The notes under the pieces were generated by a model. It saw nothing but the letters and a program-made list of their open reading frames with translations, was not told the origin of the DNA and made no database searches. Below, one piece after another: positions 25,560-36,185 of a DNA stretch of 62,000 nucleotides (its first letter is position 1; each line of letters starts with the position of its first letter). The translations under genes and the position numbers were made by a program. Source of the stretch: Chrysomallon squamiferum (taxonomy: Eukaryota > Mollusca > Gastropoda > Neomphalida > Peltospiridae); assembly GCA_012295275.1 (NCBI GenBank), contig CM022674.1, positions 12,717,364-12,779,363 on the forward strand, in the 5' to 3' direction.

Positions 25560-26830
25560 AGAAATATCAGTGTATTTGACTCGTCAATCAGAATGATTCT
25601 TTTTATAAATCAGTTGTATTACGAGTTGTGTTAATTTTAATGGGTTAGATTGGGAAATAATTTTCTGACTAATTGAAAATTAGCTCATTATAATAATAAT
25701 ACTAAGATAGAATCAGAAATACTGTTTTGTTTACAATCTGAAAATTGTACTCATTACTATAAATATAATTATAGATTGGATTGGGAAAAAACTTGTGAAC
25801 TAAGTTATATCGATATTAATAATGAATAAGATTGGGAAATAATACTTACTGAAAATTGTATTGACTAGTAAGTATAATTATGGGTTGGATTGGAAACTAA
25901 TTATTCTGAAAATTAAATTAGAATTGTGTGGAAAATATAATAATAATGGTTAGATCTGGAAATTATATTTTGACTACTAAAAGAATTGTGTAGAGGGTTC
26001 AATAATGGGTTATTTTTTTACTAGTTATTGAAAAACAATATTGTCATGTATGTAATAACAGTTTGAATTCAGATATTTTATTCTAATCACCAAATCAAAG
26101 TAGTATTCATGAACTATAATAATTGGTTAGTTTGGAAAATAATATTCTAATTAATAAATGAATATTGTATTTAGTAACAAATGAAACAATGGGTGACTAT
26201 ATTAGGAAATTATTTTTTGATAATAACAGAAAATTACTAGACAATTACAAAAACAAGAGTAGATTGGGAAATTATACTTTGACTACAAATCAGAATTGTG
26301 TTAACAAATGTCATAATCAGATATATCAGAGAGTTATGACCATTATCTTACAAAATAAAAACTACTGACAAAATTTTTTTACACTGGTAAATGTTGTTTT
26401 TATTCAGTGAATCAATATTTTATTGATAAAATTAAGGGTTAGATTGGGATATACATTTTGTTATTTTACTAAATCAAAATTGTATTGACAGTTATAATTA
26501 CGTTAGATTAGGAAATTCTGTTTTTATTCCACTAGATAAGAATTGCAAAACAAATATAATTATTAGTTAGATTGGTAAATAATGTTCTTGTTCTGCTGAA
26601 TCAGAATTATATTGATGAATATAAATTTTAATTTAAATTAGGATATACTGTTTTGTGCTTGAATCAGAACTCTTTTGATACAGAAATTACAAGTAAGACT
26701 GGGAAATACTGTTCTTGTAAATTGCATTTACAAAAATAAGTATAGGTTAGATTGGGAAATGCAGTTATTTTTACTAAATCAGAATCGTGTTGATGAATAT
26801 AACGATTGGCTAGACTGAGAAGTTTTTTGT
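25560..26830. repeat. Large degenerate ~75-bp tandem array
   Basis: Roughly 15 diverged units contain GGTTAGATTGGGAAATAATA, then CTAAATCAGAATTGTATTGA. This is the largest tandem array of the window by length. Confidence 0.8.
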
Positions 26831-26929
26831 CTGAATCACAGAGCTATTATTTTTTGAGTGGAGCTGAGTACCACTTACTACAAAGCTGAACTTTACAACA
26901 TCAGTAATATCATTTAGAAAAGACTTTTA

Positions 26930-27300
26930 TGTTCATCGGTTGTTTGGAAACTAGTACAACATATTTGAACAGTAATTTAGAAACTATTATATTTATCACA
27001 GGAGTCGATATATTTAGAAACACAGATTAAAAATTGGAGTTTATTTTAAAGTTGTTTAGAAAACATTATGTTAATGTTTAGAAAGTATTATTTTTTATTA
27101 TACATAAGGAAGTTGTTTGGAAAACATTATTTTATTATAAGAGGCTTAAATATAACTGGAACCATTTAATGTACAATAGAATTGATTACTTAAAAATAAA
27201 ATAATAGAAGTCTATATTTATTTTAATATTTTTTTTTTTTTAAACTATTAAATTTATTACAGACTTGATATTGTAAAAAAATCTTTAGAAACTATTTTAT
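26930..27300. repeat. Repeat array, copy 1, upstream of RERE exon A
   Basis: GTTTGGAAACTAGTACAACA leads into ATATTTGAACAGTAATTTAG and AAACTATTATATTTA. The same order recurs at 29552-30010, downstream of the exon. Confidence 0.8.
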
Positions 27301-27304
27301 TTGT

Positions 27305-27366
27305 TTATTACTACTACTACTACTACTACTACTACTGTTATTGTTATTATTATTATTATTTTTTTT
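27305..27366. repeat. CTA/TTA triplets and T-run
   Basis: Eight or nine ACT units, then TTA/GTT units and a T-run. Confidence 0.85.
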
Positions 27367-27579
27367 AAAACTGAAGATATGTATTCAAACTTATCAATTA
27401 GCAATAAAGATACCTTTTATATGCACCTTCCCTAACACTGGAAAACAAATCAGTAATGAGCCATTGTCTAGAATGTGAAATAGCCCAATGGATTTGAAAA
27501 GTTTTTTGAAATTTGTGTAATTTTATCTGGGAATGAAAACAAAAAAAAAATAGTTTTGCATCTCATTATAATTTAATAT

Positions 27580-27662
27580 TTGTTTATTTATTTATTTATT
27601 TGTTTATTTATTTATTTGTTTATTTGTTTGTTTATTTGTTTATTTGTTTGTTTGTTTGTTTA
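27580..27662. repeat. TTTA/TTTG array abutting RERE exon A
   Basis: About 20 tetranucleotide units, TTTA then alternating TTTG, running straight into the ACAG acceptor at 27662-27665, so the array supplies the pyrimidine-rich part of the splice site. Confidence 0.93.
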
Positions 27663-27665
27663 CAG

Positions 27666-27762
27666 ATTCAGGGAAGGAGTCGAGTAGCAAGCAGTCTCTT
27701 GTACGCTCCCGTGAGTTGTTTACATCTGATGCCACAGACACGTACCCAGTGAGCGCGCTCAG
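27666..27762 (+). CDS. RERE: RERE exon A: C-terminal part of BAH domain
   Basis: This 97-nt exon begins with the last two bases of an Asp codon, so the preceding exon should end in G, and stops after two bases of an Arg codon. The acceptor is TTTGTTTACAG and the donor CAG|GTGAGT. It encodes 33 residues including SRELFTSDATDTYP and ending VSALR. This matches the segment of human RERE that reads RELFISDYVDTY then AALR, with the same spacing. The segment closes the BAH domain, a chromatin-binding fold. Between the leading DSG and RELF the sequence is Ser-rich and poorly conserved. The acceptor's pyrimidine tract is a TTTA/TTTG microsatellite. No exon for the earlier part of the BAH domain (the region around the family's VKWYYR motif) was found upstream. 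Confidence 0.9.
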
Positions 27763-28129
27763 GTGAGTTTTACTCAAAACAGTTCACGTTTTAAAACCTG
27801 ACTTCATCTTCTCACTGATGAAGGAGCCTGTCTGGAACGGGAAATTAAAAGTGATTAAAAACAGTTGGAAATAGATTTAGTCTGTACCAAAAGTGTTGTT
27901 GTTGTTGTTGTTATTTATACTTGTTTATTTTAATGTGTAGATGATGATGACAACAACAACAACAATAATAATAATAAAATAAAAACAAATCTACATTATT
28001 TCTTTTATCAACTCGGAGACCAAAAATTAAAAGTTTGTATTAAATAACAGAAGATAAAGAAAAAGGTTGTATTTTACATAACTCAAAAAAAACCCACCCA
28101 AAAATCCAAACAAAAAACTCAGACATTTT

Positions 28130-28690
28130 CAAGCTATGATTGTACTAAAATACCATGAGTCTTATTTAGTAATAAAAATACCATCAAAATGTTGTCAAAT
28201 TATCCAAAATGTGATATGTCGGAATAATAATAAATATAACATGACTAAATAAGTAAAATAATGAAAATATCCAAGTGACTGTCAAAATACCAATAATGTG
28301 AAATCAGTATACCATAAACATATTACATATCTTGTTGGAATGCCATATAAATAGCATAAATAATGAAACATTACATGGCATCAAAAATCCTATGTAAATG
28401 TATTTGCAGTATCAGATTATAAACAGCATATGACAAGATACCTTAAATATGAAGAGAAAATACCACATGTATCACATGTTCAAATATCATATGTCTTTTG
28501 CCAAAATAATACAAATGTCATGTGAAAAAAACAAATTCCGTACATAAATCATGGGTCTAAATATCATTAATATACATCAAACATTTGATTTCATGTTGGA
28601 AATAAAAAAAGAAAAAAAAGAAAATGTGAAAATAAAATATATCAAAATACAATAAATATAACCTGTCGAAACTTCATAAATATTATGTGT
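28130..28690. repeat. Degenerate AAAATACCAT repeats (intron 1)
   Basis: Short phrases such as CAAAATACCA and ATATCATATGTC recur at 25-40-base intervals. Confidence 0.5.
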
Positions 28691-28799
28691 CACGGTTTTT
28701 GTAAAAAGATTGAATCTATTCATTACTTACTTACAGTTAAAAGTGAACATCTTAGTACTAGAAAGCTGAAAGAAAATCTATGTTTAAAAAAAAGTTTAG

Positions 28800-28965
28800 A
28801 ATTTAATTACTGGGTTCCCCAAGTAAAAAGATACAAACATGATACAATATGTTAATGACTTCAGTGTATTAAGGTAGATACAAACATGATACAACAATAT
28901 GTTAATGAGTTTAGTGTATTAAGGTAGATACAAACATGATACAACAATATGTTAATGATCTGGGT
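28800..28965. repeat. Three copies of a ~56-bp unit (intron 1)
   Basis: GATACAAACATGATACAA, then TATGTTAATGA, occurs three times; the last two copies are nearly identical over AAGGTAGATACAAACATGAT. Confidence 0.88.
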
Positions 28966-29029
28966 GTTAAGTACATACAGATCATTAACTATGCAAGGCA
29001 AGTGGAATATACATCAATCATTAATGTTC

Positions 29030-29095
29030 TTTTTATTATTATTATTATTATTATTTATTTGTTTGTTTTATTTTTATTATTATTATTATTAATTT
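29030..29095. repeat. ATT triplet array (intron 1)
   Basis: Two ATT blocks separated by a TTTG segment. Confidence 0.9.
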
Positions 29096-29431
29096 TTTGG
29101 GGGGCTTTATTACATATTTGATTTTCATTTTAACATATATTAATATTATTGTTTGCTTTGTTGATATTGCTGTTCCTTGTTCTTATTTTATTATAATCAT
29201 CATCATGGTATTATTTTTGTTGTTTTTGTTGTTGTTAGCATTCCATCTAGGCTTTAGTTGACAAATTCTGTTGTGAAAGAAATATTATGTTTTCTTTCTT
29301 TCTTTCTTTCTGTTTCATTTGTTTACTAGTATTTTTTTTTTTTATTTACTTACTTAATTACTTAAATGAACAATTTTTAAAAATATTTACTTATTAAGTT
29401 ACTTCCTGCCTGCCTGAACTAATCAATTAAC

Positions 29432-29466
<35 letters not shown>

Positions 29467-29549
29467 CTCAGATGTATAATGTTTAACAGTATATTTTGGT
29501 TCAATAGATTTCTGTTTGACACACAAAGCAGACAGTTCAAAACTTATTT

Positions 29550-30010
29550 TTATTGGTTGTTTGGAAGTTATTTTAACATATTTGAACAGTAATTTAGAAA
29601 CTATTATATTTACAAAAAAGTCTATATATTTTGGAAAGTTGTTTAGAAAGTATCACCATATTTAGAAATTCTGAATAAAATGGGAATATATTTTGAAAGT
29701 TCTTTAGAAAGTATCAGCACCTTTAGAATTTCTGATTAAAGTAGGAATATGTTTGGAAAATTGTTTAAAAATATTAAACATATTTTGAAATTCTGATTAA
29801 AATTGGAATGTATTTGGAATATTGTTTAGAAAGTATCACCATAGTATGATATTTACAAATTCTGATTAAATGTGAATATATTTGGAAAGTTGATTAGAAA
29901 GTATTAAACTAATGTTGATCTTTATTAGTAAACAGAGAAGATGTTTGGAAAACATTATTTTATTAACAGACATTGAACAATAATTTAGAGTTCATGAATA
30001 AACATTACCA
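29550..30010. repeat. Repeat array, copy 2, downstream of RERE exon A
   Basis: About 60 bases closely match the start of the 26.9-kb array. They are followed by five or more units of TTGGAAAGTTGTTTAGAAAG, then TATCACCATATTTAGAAATT. Confidence 0.8.
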
Positions 30011-31296
30011 CGATACATTTTTTTTTTTTTTTTTTTTTTTTTAAACAAGAAGTCATTAATCATGTTCACAAATGTTAGTGACAAGATTATTATTATTTCT
30101 TTTTTATTATTATTATTTTTACTTGGTCATGCACCAGCTGTCAATAACAGTGATACTTGAATATCTCGTAATCCATAAAAATAAATTACAAGCGTTATTA
30201 GTGTGAGTTGATGGGGAAAATCTACATCCTCATGTTTCACTGAAATATGGATGTGTGGTCAAGATGGTTTTCTAGTTTGATTTGTTTATAAAACCTTTTC
30301 GATCCTGTACTGAAAAACTATAGTCAGAGAAGTAGATGTAGTGTTGACTTGGTGCTTTCTCTTTTTTGTCAAAATGTTTTTTTGAATGTGTCAAAGTTAC
30401 GGTTAAACAAATTTTGGTTTTTAATTTTTTAATTTTTTTTTATTCAGATACGAATGTTTATAATTTGTATGTTACACATCAGAAACAATTGGGAATGTGT
30501 TTATTAATTTTAGAAACGGAAAATAAAAATAATTTGTCTGTCTGTCTGTCTGTCTGTTTCTAAAGATCTAACCACATTTATGTAATCATTGGATTAAGAA
30601 AAAGACATTTAGATAATTTATATGTTTTATCTCTTCATGTAGCTTTCCAGCACAGTTTAAAAAAAAACGAAAAAAAAGAAATTATTACCAAAACTGATAT
30701 AAAATTTATAAAAAATTACACATGATAAAAAATTTTAAATTTATAAATAAAAATGTGTATATTATTACACAACTTAAAAAGCAGCGTATTGGGAATATGT
30801 CAGTTTTAATGATTTCCTTCAACCTTACTGAAACTTGTGAAAAATTTAATTTCTTATTTTTATACAGGTATTACTGGGGAAACCAGAATTGAATTTTTCT
30901 GTCTTATTAATTTATTTATTTTTATTTATTATTATTATTTTTTTATATAAAAGAAAAAAGAATTTGTCAGATTTAGCAGGAAATAGATTTTTTTTTATAG
31001 AAAAACAAAAAACTAATATTTTAATAATAATAGCTGATGTGTTTTAAATATTCTTCCCAGACTTTGCATCTCTCTGGGTGATGATCTGGTCTAAATGCTA
31101 CAAAACTTTAAAACAATTTTTTTTTATATATAATAGCATAGGCATGATAGTGTTTTAAGAGCTGTTGTTTTAATGTTGTTGTTTTTTTGATATAATAGAT
31201 GTTGTGTTTTAATGGGTTTTTGTTTTGATTATATACATTAGCATGATGATTGTTATTTATGTGTAGTTGTGTTTTAAAGTGTTGTTTTGTTTACAG

Positions 31297-31450
31297 AGGT
31301 AAGTGTCAAGTGTTGCACTATCAGGAAATCGAAGCAGCCAAAGATTTCACTCCGAATCGAGATTCGTTCTTCTACGTTCTTGGTTATAATCCTGAAACTA
31401 AAAGGCTGGCGACAACGCAGGGCGAAATTCGGGTTGGTGCGAGCCATCAG
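31297..31450 (+). CDS. RERE: RERE exon B: end of BAH, start of ELM2
   Basis: This 154-nt exon begins with the third base of the split Arg codon and ends on a codon boundary with donor CAG|GTGAGT. The acceptor is TTTTGTTTACAG. It encodes 51 residues beginning [17 protein letters not shown], then the almost invariant [16 protein letters not shown], then [12 protein letters not shown]. In RERE the GKC motif and the FFYxLGYNPET block lie at the BAH/ELM2 boundary, and QGEIRVG opens the ELM2 domain, which in this family and in MTA and MIER proteins binds HDAC1/2. The exon is clearly richer in G+C than its introns. The donor is followed almost at once by a TCTG/TGTG repeat. Identification is secure because the conserved block matches RERE over about 25 residues. 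Confidence 0.95.
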
Positions 31451-31452
31451 GT

Positions 31453-31521
31453 GAGTGTCTGTCTGTGTGTCTGTGTGTGTGTCTGTGTGTGTCTGTGTGT
31501 GTGTCTGTGTGTCTGTGTGCA
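31453..31521. repeat. TG/TCTG tract just inside the intron 2 donor
   Basis: The array starts within the extended donor sequence of exon B and consists of TCTG and TGTG units. Confidence 0.93.
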
Positions 31522-31725
31522 TATGTGAAACTAAGAGTCAATGAAAAAATGAGTGAGAGTGAATGAGAAACAGAGAATAAGTGTATGCATGCTTGTTTAT
31601 GAATGGGTGTGAGAAAGAGAAAAGGAATGAGTGAGGGAGAATGTATCAGAGAAGGAGAGAGAGAAAGAGAGAATGAATGAGAGTGTGTATGTGTCTGTAG
31701 GTGTGAGTGTGTGAGAGAGGTATGT

Positions 31726-31734
31726 GTCTCTCTC

Positions 31735-31792
<58 letters not shown>

Positions 31793-31838
31793 GTATGTAT
31801 GTATGTGTGTGCGCATACATATATATATATATACAGAG
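31726..31838. repeat. TC-TA-GA palindrome and GA tract (intron 2)
   Basis: TCTCTCTCTATATATATAGAGAGAGA forms a perfect inverted repeat at about 31727-31752, continued by GA to 31789, GTAT repeats and a second TA run with AGAG. Confidence 0.93.
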
Positions 31839-31887
31839 AGAAAGAATGTGTGTGTGTTTGTGTAGACAGAGAGAAGGAGATAGACAA

Positions 31888-31918
31888 TGTGTCTGTGTGT
31901 GTGTGTGTGTGTGTGTGA
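31888..31918. repeat. TG tract (intron 2)
   Basis: About 12 TG units. Intron 2 has almost no unique sequence. Confidence 0.93.
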
Positions 31919-31993
31919 GAGTGATTAAGTATGATGATATATGCATGCCTATGTGTTTGACTATGATGTAAAATCTTGTTGTTTAATTTGCAG

Positions 31994-32127
31994 GCTCGGC
32001 TGCCCGAATACAAGCCCAATGTTGGACCCACTCAGATGCCGGAGACGTGCGCCAAACACGAAGACCTCAAGTGGCAGCCGCAGAGTGTCATGGACGAGGA
32101 CCTCGTCATGTTCCTCAGAGCCGCAAG
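31994..32127 (+). CDS. RERE: RERE exon C: central ELM2 domain
   Basis: This 134-nt exon encodes 44 complete codons plus two bases of an Arg codon. The acceptor is TTTAATTTGCAG and the donor AG|GTGCGT. The residues run ARLPEYKPNVGP, then KHEDLKWQP, then MDEDLVMFLRAA(R). Human RERE has AKLPDLQP, QHEELVWMPG and CDLLMYLRAAR at the corresponding places, so the ends of the exon are well conserved and the middle is variable; the mollusc copy is about three residues longer. DLVMFLRAAR is a helix of the ELM2 fold. In the fly protein ELM2 is needed for HDAC1/2 recruitment (family knowledge). The introns on both sides are short and made mostly of simple repeats. Confidence 0.94.
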
Positions 32128-32285
32128 GTGCGTGACAGCATTTCACTGCTGTTGTTGTTGTCATGTGTGTGTGTGAGTGTGTCAGTGTGTCGTCTTGAAA
32201 AATATACACGTATATTTACAGAGAGAGAAAGTGAGAGAGACAGTATATGAATCTGCATGTAATGTATTTTTGTTTCTCTGTGCCT

Positions 32286-32286
32286 G

Positions 32287-32363
<77 letters not shown>
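32286..32363. repeat. TA then GA tract (intron 3)
   Basis: About nine TA units, ACAC, then about 27 GA units, the same order as in intron 2. Confidence 0.95.
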
Positions 32364-32365
<2 letters not shown>

Positions 32366-32529
32366 AAGAAATGAGTAAATAATATTGAACATATTGTGTT
32401 TTTGTAAGAAAATAATTATGTGAGTGACTGGTGTGTATTCTTACTTTCTGTTAAATAAAGTAAAGTTACTTTGGAAATTTAGTATTATTTATTCTTTCTT
32501 TCCATCTTATTTTAATTTCATACTATTTA

Positions 32530-32826
32530 TTTATTCATGTGTGTATTTATGTGTGTATTTGTGTATTTATGTGTATGTGTGTATTTGTGTATTTATGTGT
32601 GTGTGTGTATTTGTGTATTTATGTGTGTATATATTTGTGTGTGTGTATTTGTGTATTTATGTGTGTATTTATGTGTGTGTGTATTTATATATTTATGTGT
32701 GTGTATGTGTGTATTTGTGTGTGTATATATCTGTATGTGTATGTGTGTATTTATGTATTTGTGTATTTATGTGTTTATTTATGTATGTGTGTATTTATGT
32801 GTGTATTTATGTGTGTGTATTTGTAG
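32530..32826. repeat. GTATTTGT/GTATTTAT array containing the exon D acceptor
   Basis: About 300 bases of octamer-like units (TGTGTATT, TATGTGTA) run up to and include the TTTGTAG acceptor at 32820-32826. The three overlapping Cys-Val-Tyr frames are repeat artefacts. Confidence 0.93.
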
Positions 32827-32926
32827 GAGTATTGCTGCGTTTGCTGGGATGTGTGACGAGGGATCCACTGAGGCTGGGTGTCAGGCAGCATCCATGGACG
32901 ACACCACCATGAACGCCATGGACATC
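32827..32926 (+). CDS. RERE: RERE exon D: ELM2 domain, [12 protein letters not shown] block
   Basis: This 100-nt exon begins with the third base of the split Arg codon and ends on a codon boundary with donor ATC|GTGAGT. It encodes 33 residues starting [18 protein letters not shown] and ending [10 protein letters not shown]. Human RERE reads [18 protein letters not shown] and DDTTLNALN here, the strongest RERE-specific match in the window; MTA and MIER proteins do not carry this block. The acceptor GTGTGTATTTGTAG is unusual: there is no proper polypyrimidine tract and it lies inside a long GTATTTGT repeat. The reading frame and conservation fix the boundary despite the weak-looking site. Confidence 0.95.
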
Positions 32927-32952
32927 GTGAGTTTCTTTTTAAACTGATTTAA

Positions 32953-33106
32953 ATGTGTGTGTGTGTGTGTGTCTCTGTGTGTGTGCGTGAGTGTGTCTGT
33001 GTGTGTCTGTGTCTGTGTGTGTGTCTGTGTATGTGTGTGTATGTCTGTGATTGTGTGTGTATGTCTGTGATAGTGTGTGTCTGTGATTGTGTGTCTGTGT
33101 CTGATT

Positions 33107-33145
<39 letters not shown>

Positions 33146-33195
33146 TGTGTGTGTATGTGTGTGTCTGTATGTGTGTGAGTGTGAGTGTGTGTGCA
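32953..33195. repeat. TG/TCTG compound array (intron 4)
   Basis: TG, TCTG, TATG and GATTG units begin 26 bases after the exon D donor. Confidence 0.95.
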
Positions 33196-33629
33196 CATTG
33201 ATTATTATTTTTTTCAATTAATTACTTTGCAGCTTACTCACTCTAAATAATTAGTAAAAAAAACCTCTACACTATATAAATAAACCTCATTAATGTAATA
33301 CAGTACAGTACAGTGCATTAAGTTTGTATTATTATATTAATTATATTATTTTATTCCATTACATTACATTATTTAATCTGTATCATATAATATTAATATA
33401 TCATGTTACATTATATTCTTTTATTATATACACTATTATAATATATTATATATTGTAACATATTGCATTATATTGTAATTTATAACACATCACAATATAA
33501 CTGTTTCATTTACACACACACAGACATATATATCTTACATATACATCTACATATAGGGCCTACATACATGTGCCACACATACATACAAGGATATAGGCAA
33601 GCACAGCTACACACACACAATATCTGGCA

Positions 33630-34020
33630 GTGTGAAGCAGGCTAATTGTTGCAAGAGAACCTCTCTGTTGTGCCTATCTGTTTAACGCTCGTGTTTTCCT
33701 TCCTTTGAGAGAAAACAAATCTGTTGATAGGAGAGGCAGATAGTGTTGAAATGATAGGAGAAAAACCTTTTCAGAACTTTCCTGTGAAAACACTCTGGGC
33801 CACTGACCCACTTCCTGTTTTCCCCATCTGTTCAACAGAGGTTGGGGCCCTATTCGGGTGGCGGAAATGCAACGGCATTGTAACAGTTCTGGTTTAGTCA
33901 TTTTTGTGTCCCTGACGGTGCCTCTTGTCTGTGGTGGCCACACATGGAGGGGGTAAATTGCATTCATAGCCTTTAATATGTTAGCTGAGTCAACCAGCTG
34001 CATAATTAGTTTACCTGTCT
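33630..34020. other. Non-repetitive island in intron 4
   Basis: Nearly 400 bases of unique, GC-richer sequence between repeat arrays. The 109-codon minus-strand frame across it resembles no known family. The position, 0.7 kb past exon D, fits an intronic regulatory element, but this is inference. Confidence 0.4.
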
Positions 34021-34079
34021 GTCTGTCTGTCTGTTTGTCTGAGCTGTCTGCTGAGACCAGTTTTGTACTGAATCAGTGT

Positions 34080-34885
34080 TTAACTGATGCTGAAATGAAG
34101 TTTAATTAAAAATTAAACAGTACTGAATTGGTACTGTAATGATGCTTAATTAAATAGTACTGAATTGGTATTGAAATGATGCTAAATTAAATAGTACTGA
34201 ATTCATACTGAAATGATGCTTAATTAAAAATTAAATTGTATGGAACTGGTACAGAAATGATACTGAATTAGTACTGAAATGGTACTTAACTGGTACTGAA
34301 ATGATACTGAATTAGTACTGAAATGATACTTAACTGGTACTGAAATGGTACTTAACTGGTACTGAAATGATACTGAATTAGTACTGAAATGATACTGAAT
34401 TAGTACTGAAATGATAACGAACTGGTACTGAAATGATACTGAATTAGTACTGAAATGATACTGAATTAGTACTGAAATGATACTGAAATGATACTGAATT
34501 GATACTGAACTGGTACTGAAATGATACTGAATTAGTACTGAAATGATACTTAACTGGTACTGAAATGATACTGAATTAGTACAGAAATGATACTTACCTG
34601 GTACTGAAATGATACTGAATTAGTACAGAAGTGATACTTAACTGGTACTGAAATGATACTTAACTGGAACTGAAATGATACTGAATTAGTACTGAAATGA
34701 TACTTAACTGGTGCTGTAATGATACTGAATTGGTACTGAAATGATACTGAATTGGTACTGAAATGATACTGAATTAGTACTGAAATGATACTGAACTGGT
34801 GCTGAAATGATACTTAAATGGTGCTGAAATGATACTGAACTGATGCTGAAATGATACTGAATTGGTACTGAAATAATTACATTAG
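34080..34885. repeat. 22-bp minisatellite (intron 4)
   Basis: Unit ACTGAAATGATACTGAATTA plus GT, built from two related 11-bp halves; about 35 copies with variants (TTAACTGGT, GAACTGGT). Confidence 0.95.
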
Positions 34886-35735
34886 CAAATGTTTTCAGTT
34901 AATATTTAAACACCACTGATTTTAAGATTGAAATGTCTGGAACTGACATTTAAATAAAACAGAATTACAGCTCACATCAGGGCAAACTGACACAAACTGA
35001 AAACATTGCTGAAACACACAAACTGAAAACCTGGTTTTGTATAATTACTTAGATAAGTGCTCTGATTCTGAATTGAAAGTTCTTCTCAATTTATTTTTTC
35101 TTCTAAAACGACTCACTTAGTTTGCATTTTACACATAACAAATAAAAAAACATAAAACCTGAGACATCCATGATAAGCCAAAGGCAGACAGTATCATTAT
35201 ATAGCTTGATGATTATGACCTGGTAATAACGATTTTTTTTTTTTTTATTTTTTTGCCTGTTATTTGACAAAATCAGTGACCTGTATATAAACAGCTGTTA
35301 CACAGATACGTAGAGGATACCATAGGAAAATTAACGTATTGCATAACAGAAAATGTGTAATATGGGATTATACACAGTCATGTGATGTAAAGTAATATTA
35401 TTATTTCACACTAACTGGCTAGAATATATCTGTACTAGTATGAACCTGTAATGGTATAAATACATTGGGTATACTTTGCAGATTATTGTTTTATTTACTT
35501 TGTGCATTAAATATCCATTAAGTATATATTGAATTTTCAATGATGCTGTCAAAATGTCTGTTTTATATATATGTTCAGACAAACACATATACTATATATA
35601 TACATAAATACATTACCAAACCATGTCTGTGGGTGTTTATATATATACATACAAACATACACACATACATAAATAAACATATATGTAAACTTAATATGCA
35701 AATATGTACGTGTGTGTGTGTGTAACATAAATTTC

Positions 35736-35839
35736 ATTATTATTTTTATTATTATTTTTATATTTATTATTGTCATCATCATTATTATTACTACTACTGT
35801 TATTATTATTTATTATCATCATTATTATTATCATTATAC

Positions 35840-35902
<63 letters not shown>

Positions 35903-36005
35903 CATCATCATCATTATTATTGCACCACTTCTACTACTACTACTACTACTACCAGTACTACCCCTATTATTATTACTACTACTACTACTATTGCTACTAC
36001 TACCA

Positions 36006-36050
<45 letters not shown>

Positions 36051-36073
36051 TATCATTACCATCATTACCATCA

Positions 36074-36120
<47 letters not shown>

Positions 36121-36172
36121 TATTATTATTATTGTTACTGTTACTGTTATTAATAATAATTAATATATTTAT
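35736..36172. repeat. TTA/TCA/CTA triplet arrays upstream of exon E
   Basis: Over 400 bases of mixed ATT, ATC and ACT triplets. The 197- and 127-codon frames across it are poly-Ile, poly-Leu and poly-Tyr artefacts. The longer one runs on into exon E in the correct frame, but only because the triplets contain no stop. Confidence 0.95.
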
Positions 36173-36185
36173 TTGTATGTTACAG

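Noticed and set aside
31597-32031. 144-codon minus-strand frame over intron 2
   Set aside because: It is a translation of TG, GA and TA repeats and overlaps the real plus-strand exon C.
32424-32947. Cys-Val-Tyr-rich frames of 95-162 codons
   Set aside because: They are translations of the GTATTTGT array; only the exon D part of one of the frames is genuine coding sequence.
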